NCBI RefSeq assembly: GCF_000217935.1
Contig: NZ_AFHI01000027.1
Coordinates: forward strand, 1-32,267
DNA length: 32,267 bases
Direction of reading: 5' to 3'
Source of the DNA: Rheinheimera sp. A13L
GTDB taxonomy: Bacteria > Pseudomonadota > Gammaproteobacteria > Enterobacterales > Alteromonadaceae
Shown: piece after piece, positions 28,408 to 32,267 of the stretch
How positions within the stretch are numbered: the stretch's first letter is position 1
How the letters are laid out: the number at the start of each line of letters is the position of its first letter
Notes under the pieces: generated by a model
Database searches by the model: none
Told to the model about the DNA's origin: nothing
What the model saw: only the letters and a program-made list of their open reading frames with translations
Made by a program: the position numbers and the translations under genes

Positions 28408-29628
28408 ATGGCCGAAGTAAAAGTAAAGCAGCTCGATATCTTCTTGTGGAAAGGCATTAACAGAAGAGGCAAAACAAGCAATGGTGAAATCAGAGCTGGC
28501 TCTGTGGCTGAAGCCAAAGCTTTGTTACGTCAGCAAGGTTTTACTCCTTCGTCAGTAAAGAAAAAAAGCAAACCCCTGTCTTTTACTCAGCCCAGTATCA
28601 AGTCCTCTGATATTTCAGTGGTCACACGGCAAATCGCCACTATGTTAGGTGCAGGTGTACCTTTAGTACAAAGCATTGACCTGATTGCCAGCGGTGCCAG
28701 CAATGAAACTTTGCGCCAGTTGATGGCAAAAATTTCCGTTAAAGTACAAGGGGGTACGCCTTTATCTGAAGTGCTGCGTGAACACAAAGATCATTTTGAT
28801 GAGCTGTACTGCGATTTAGTCAAATCCGGCGAACAGTCAGGTGCTTTGGACAGAATTTTTGACCGCATCGCCATTTACAAAGAAAAAGCCGAAGCACTGA
28901 AATCCAAGATTAAAAAAGCCATGTTTTATCCTATAGCCGTTATTGTAGTAGCTGGCATAGTAACTTCTATTTTATTAATTTTTGTCGTGCCCCAATTTGC
29001 GGAAATCTTTGGCAGTATGGGCGCTGAATTACCTGCTTTTACTTTGTTTGTATTAGGTATTTCGGAGTTTATGCAAAGTTACTGGTACATAGTGCTGGGC
29101 GCTATAGTGGGTGCAGTTTTTACCTTTTCCAAATCCTACAAAACCAGCCAGAGTTTTAAAGTAGCGGCCGACCATGCCATTTTAAAGATGCCTATTATGG
29201 GCATGATTTTAAACAAAGCAGCTGTGGCACGGTACGCCCGCACTTTATCCACCACTTTTGCTGCAGGCGTACCTTTGATTGAAGCTTTGGAATCCGCCGC
29301 TGGCGCTGCGGGCAACGAGAAATACAGGGCGGCTATTTTGTCGGTTAGGGAAGAAGTAGCGGCTGGTAATCAGATGCATCTGGCAATGAAAAATACCGGC
29401 TGCTTTCCTGAGATGGTGAATCAAATGGTATCGATAGGCGAAGAGTCAGGCGCCTTGGACAGTATGTTGGCGAAAGTGGCTTCAATTTATGAGCAGGAAG
29501 TAGACGATGCAGTCGATGGTTTAACTGCCTTGCTTGAACCCTTGATTATGGCTGTGTTAGGTGTCTTAATAGGCGGACTTATTATCGCGATGTATCTTCC
29601 GATCTTCCAACTGGGCAGTATTGTGTAA
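28408..29628 (+). CDS. pilC: Type IV pilus inner-membrane platform protein PilC
   Basis: A 406-residue polytopic protein that couples the PilB/PilT ATPases to pilin assembly. Two GspF-type domains are seen (about 75-200 and 275-400), each with a TLL-like helical bundle and membrane segments such as FYPIAVIVVAGIVTSILLIF and LIMAVLGVLIGGLIIAMYLP. The repeat signature GVPLVQSIDL...GVPLIEALES supports the duplicated fold. The frame extends seven codons into pilB, but the ATG at 28408 has AAGGA upstream and avoids overlap. Ends with TAATG shared with pilD. Confidence 0.97.
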   Translation: MAEVKVKQLDIFLWKGINRRGKTSNGEIRAGSVAEAKALLRQQGFTPSSVKKKSKPLSFTQPSIKSSDISVVTRQIATMLGAGVPLVQSIDLIASGASNETLRQLMAKISVKVQGGTPLSEVLREHKDHFDELYCDLVKSGEQSGALDRIFDRIAIYKEKAEALKSKIKKAMFYPIAVIVVAGIVTSILLIFVVPQFAEIFGSMGAELPAFTLFVLGISEFMQSYWYIVLGAIVGAVFTFSKSYKTSQSFKVAADHAILKMPIMGMILNKAAVARYARTLSTTFAAGVPLIEALESAAGAAGNEKYRAAILSVREEVAAGNQMHLAMKNTGCFPEMVNQMVSIGEESGALDSMLAKVASIYEQEVDDAVDGLTALLEPLIMAVLGVLIGGLIIAMYLPIFQLGSIV

Positions 29629-30509
29629 TGGATTTTTTTTCTCCTTTGGTGCAGGTGTTTGAACAATCAGCTGTGACCTTTTATGTAGTTGTAGTGTTGT
29701 TTAGTCTGGCTGTAGGCAGTTTTCTGAATGTGGTGATTTATCGTTTACCAAAAATGATGGAACTGGCCTGGCAACAGGACTACCAACAATATTTCAATCA
29801 AAACCCTGAGCAAACACCAACACGGTTTAATCTGGCTTTGCCTCATTCACACTGCCCGAAATGCCAGCATCAGCTGTCCGCTTTGGACAATATCCCGCTG
29901 TTGAGCTGGCTGGTACTCAAAGCCAAATGCCGTTACTGCAAAGCCCCTATCAGCGCCCGTTATCCGGCGATTGAAGCTTTCACAGGCCTGTTGTCTTTGC
30001 TGGTTGCTATGCATTTTGGTGTGACAGAACAAACACTGATTTATTTACTGGTGACCTGGTTGCTGATCGCCTTGTCTTTTATCGACATCGACAAAATGCT
30101 GTTGCCGGATCAACTTACTCAGCCCCTTCTGTGGTTTGCTTTATTGCTCAGCGTCACAGGATTTACCGTATCCCCTACAGACTCGCTGATTGGTGCTGCT
30201 GCCGGCTACTTAAGTTTATGGTCTGTGTTCTGGTTATTTAAGCTGGTCACGGGTAAAGAAGGCATGGGTTATGGCGATTTTAAACTGCTGGCCATTTTTG
30301 GTGCCCTGCTTGGCTGGCAATTATTGCCACTGATTATTTTGTTGTCCTCTGTAGTAGGTGCTGTTTTGGGCTCATTGATGCTGCTTATCCAGGGCAAAGG
30401 CAAAGCTACCCCAATTCCTTTTGGGCCATATATAGCAGCTGCAGGCTGGATAGCTATTTTATGGGGTAAAGATATAACGGCCTGGTATCTTGGCACCATG
30501 GGCCTGTAA
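29628..30509 (+). CDS. pilD: Prepilin peptidase / N-methyltransferase PilD
   Basis: A 293-residue inner-membrane aspartic protease that cleaves prepilin leaders and methylates the new N-terminal Phe. The cytoplasmic zinc motif CPKC...CRYC sits near residues 77-110. The catalytic aspartates appear in SFIDIDKMLLPDQLT and the GMGYGDFKLLA (GxGD) motif. Eight hydrophobic segments fit the family. The ATG overlaps the pilC stop by one base, indicating translational coupling. It would process PilA and pseudopilins elsewhere in the genome. Confidence 0.97.
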   Translation: MDFFSPLVQVFEQSAVTFYVVVVLFSLAVGSFLNVVIYRLPKMMELAWQQDYQQYFNQNPEQTPTRFNLALPHSHCPKCQHQLSALDNIPLLSWLVLKAKCRYCKAPISARYPAIEAFTGLLSLLVAMHFGVTEQTLIYLLVTWLLIALSFIDIDKMLLPDQLTQPLLWFALLLSVTGFTVSPTDSLIGAAAGYLSLWSVFWLFKLVTGKEGMGYGDFKLLAIFGALLGWQLLPLIILLSSVVGAVLGSLMLLIQGKGKATPIPFGPYIAAAGWIAILWGKDITAWYLGTMGL

Positions 30510-30525
30510 AGAATGGGTCTTTAAC

Positions 30526-31149
30526 ATGTCTGGATATATAGTAGGCCTGACCGGCGGCATAGGCAGCGGTAAAACCACAGTTGCCACTCTGTTTCATGAG
30601 CTGGGTGTACAAAGCGTAGATGCCGATTTAGTGGCACGCGATGTGGTGATGCCGGGAGAGGCAGCTCTGGTTGCTATCACTGAGCACTTTGGTCAGAGCA
30701 TACTGCAAAAGGACGGTCAATTGGATCGCGCTGCGCTCAGAGCACGGATTTTTGCCGATGAAACAGAAAAGCAGTGGCTTAATCAGTTATTGCATCCTCT
30801 GATCCGCCAGCGTTTGCTACAGCAGTTAGCAGACTGTACATCAGGTTATGCCTTGCTCATTGCCCCCTTACTGCTGGAAAACAAACTACAAACTTATACC
30901 GACAGAATACTGGTAGTGGATGTTCCCCCAGAACTGCAACTTAGCCGCACTATCCAAAGGGATGGGGTACCTGCAGAACAAGTACAAAACATCCTGAACA
31001 GTCAGCTCTCACGGCCTGAACGTTTGCAGGGTGCAGATGATGTGCTGCTCAATACAGTGCCACTTTCACAACTTCAAGCCCAAATACAGCAGCTGCACCA
31101 GCGTTATCAGCAGTTTGCCAAGGAAAAACTAGCAAAAAGCTCTACTTAG
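30526..31149 (+). CDS. coaE: Dephospho-CoA kinase
   Basis: A 207-residue kinase for the last step of coenzyme A synthesis. MSGYIVGLTGGIGSGKTTVA holds the P-loop GGIGSGKT, DADLVARDVV binds dephospho-CoA, and LLIAPLLLENKL is a family motif. The open frame starts 12 codons earlier inside pilD, but the ATG at 30526 gives the standard N-terminus. It lies 16 bp after pilD and precedes zapD by 38 bp, as in E. coli. Confidence 0.96.
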   Translation: MSGYIVGLTGGIGSGKTTVATLFHELGVQSVDADLVARDVVMPGEAALVAITEHFGQSILQKDGQLDRAALRARIFADETEKQWLNQLLHPLIRQRLLQQLADCTSGYALLIAPLLLENKLQTYTDRILVVDVPPELQLSRTIQRDGVPAEQVQNILNSQLSRPERLQGADDVLLNTVPLSQLQAQIQQLHQRYQQFAKEKLAKSST

Positions 31150-31187
31150 GTTTATGGTAATGAACATTGTTAACAAATGTTTCAGTC

Positions 31188-31934
31188 ATGACTTCAATCA
31201 TCTACGAACATCCGCTGAACGAAAAAGTACGCACCTATTTACGGGTTGAGTACTTGTTTCAGCAAGTCACCAAGCTGCTGCCGCTGGAAACAGAATGGCA
31301 ACAGCAAGGCTTTTTTAGCTCGTTATTTTCGTTGATTGAAGTATTAGAACGTAATGATGTACGGCCTGATTTGATCAAAGATGTAGAGCGCTGTGAATCA
31401 GCTCTGGTGAACTGGTCCCGCCACCCTGCCATTTCAGATGAGATGTTACAAAGCATGCTGCAAAAGGCAGTGCGGTTACAAAGTGATTTGTTACGCTGCG
31501 GAAAATTTGCCAGCAGTTTAAAAGAAGATAAATTCCTCGCCCCGTTGCGCCAGCGTTTTTTTATTCCAGGTGGCACCTGCTATTTTGATTTACCTCAGTT
31601 GCAGTATTGGTTCTCTCAGCCTTTAGCTCAGCGCAAAAAGGTGGCCCAGGAGTGGCTTGATCAACTCTCTCTGGTTGAAACTGCCATCTCTTATGTGCTG
31701 ACCTTCATCCGGGAACGTGGACAATTTAAAGAACTTATTGCTGAAAACGGTTTTTTCCAGAGCAATACCGAACAGTTCGAATTACTGCGTATCGACTACT
31801 CTATGGAATACCAAAGTTACCCTACCATCAGCGGTAACAGATACCGCTATGCCATACGCTTCATGCAGCTCTGCAACAGTGTAGGACGCACCACTATGGA
31901 TAAAGCTATTCCTTTTAAATTGGCTTGTTGTTAG
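31188..31934 (+). CDS. zapD: Cell division protein ZapD
   Basis: A 248-residue FtsZ-associated protein that bundles FtsZ protofilaments at the division ring. The start MTSIIYEHPLNEKVRTYLRVEYLFQQV aligns with E. coli ZapD (EHPLNEKMRTWLRIEFL), and RQRFFIPGGTCYFDLPQLQYWF and GRTTMDKAIPFKLACC match its later conserved parts. The ATG at 31188 is chosen by homology; its ribosome binding site is weak, and a TTG- or ATG-type upstream extension to 31167 is unlikely. Between coaE and yacG, the classical arrangement. Confidence 0.95.
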   Translation: MTSIIYEHPLNEKVRTYLRVEYLFQQVTKLLPLETEWQQQGFFSSLFSLIEVLERNDVRPDLIKDVERCESALVNWSRHPAISDEMLQSMLQKAVRLQSDLLRCGKFASSLKEDKFLAPLRQRFFIPGGTCYFDLPQLQYWFSQPLAQRKKVAQEWLDQLSLVETAISYVLTFIRERGQFKELIAENGFFQSNTEQFELLRIDYSMEYQSYPTISGNRYRYAIRFMQLCNSVGRTTMDKAIPFKLACC

Positions 31935-32039
31935 ATTGTATTAACTGCGTGACGGGCGTGGATAAACCCCGCCCCTACCTGAAATCCACAGTCTGCGTTA
32001 CACTAGCGCACTTTTGAAGATGCTGTTGGAGTATGCCTT

Positions 32040-32267
32040 ATGGCCACTATCGTTAAATGCCCGACCTGCCAGAAAGAAGTTATCTGGGGTCCTGGATCTG
32101 CTTTCCGGCCTTTTTGTTCTGACCGTTGTCGTTTAATAGATTTAGGCGCATGGGCCAATGAAGAACATAAAATACCGGATAAAGGCCGTGCCGATCAGCC
32201 GCTGTCTGAGCAGCAATTAGAACAGTTAGAAAATGAGTTACTAGAACAGGACAATGAATTCTTTAAA
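32040..32267 (+). CDS. yacG: DNA gyrase inhibitor YacG (3' end cut by window)
   Basis: Seventy-six codons to the window edge with no stop, so the gene continues at least a few bases. The zinc ribbon CPTC...CSDRC (Cys7, Cys10, Cys26, Cys30) and the [24 protein letters not shown] segment identify YacG, which binds GyrB and inhibits gyrase in E. coli. The C-terminal tail is acidic and glutamine-rich. The ATG at 32040 has GGAG nine bases ahead. It lies 105 bp after zapD, with no terminator with a T run between them. Confidence 0.93.
   Translation, partial: MATIVKCPTCQKEVIWGPGSAFRPFCSDRCRLIDLGAWANEEHKIPDKGRADQPLSEQQLEQLENELLEQDNEFFK

Noticed and set aside
31960-31980. GC-rich inverted repeat GGGCG...CCGCCC after zapD as a terminator
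   Set aside because: The stem is imperfect and there is no T run after it.

Overview
This window looks like ordinary chromosomal DNA from a marine or freshwater gammaproteobacterium of the Alteromonadales/Chromatiaceae type. Protein sequences and gene order suggest Rheinheimera or a close relative; the genus is an inference. Nearly everything is core housekeeping. From pdhR to yacG the order follows the Escherichia coli block pdhR-aceEF-lpd / ampDE / nadC / ppdD-hofBC / coaE-zapD-yacG, but with a complete type IV pilus set (pilA, pilB, pilC, pilD).

Layout. Positions 1-3000 (minus strand): a small secreted DUF3718 protein, then the cgtA-folA and rplU-rpmA transcription units. 3137-5767: ispB, mdh and argR, with a bidirectional terminator between ispB and mdh. 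5750-6679: an unusual DyP-type peroxidase gene. 6680-7715 has no protein gene. It holds a CsrB-family regulatory RNA (about 6967-7301) with 22 GGA motifs, many in hairpin loops, and a perfect 18-bp BarA/UvrY (GacA)-type palindrome about 180 bp upstream. It also holds a structured 3' region of amtB. 7716-9336: glnK-amtB (ammonium transport and its PII regulator). 9518-12565: acnB-yacL, with a Fur-like palindrome upstream of acnB. 12825-14915: an M13 metallopeptidase lipoprotein. 15070-21756: the pyruvate dehydrogenase operon pdhR-aceE-aceF-lpdA, with a perfect PdhR operator and a second, near-perfect one. 21986-22236: a 51-bp-period tandem repeat made of interlocking inverted repeats. 22277-23722: ampD-ampE. 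23800-26015 (plus strand): a membrane-anchored retropepsin-like protease, nadC and a cold-shock/DUF1294 membrane protein. 26210-30509: pilA-pilB-pilC-pilD. 30526 to the end: coaE, zapD and the start of yacG.

Functionally the window links central carbon metabolism (Pdh complex, aconitase B, malate dehydrogenase), nitrogen sensing (GlnK/AmtB), arginine control (ArgR) and surface pili. It also carries a global post-transcriptional regulator RNA (CsrB) that in other gammaproteobacteria titrates CsrA, which controls carbon flux and motility. The most notable non-coding items are the CsrB RNA with its activator box, the 51-bp tandem repeat, the Fur-like and PdhR operators, and the hairpin-rich amtB 3' region. 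The most notable protein oddity is the DyP peroxidase, which departs from the family at two active-site positions.
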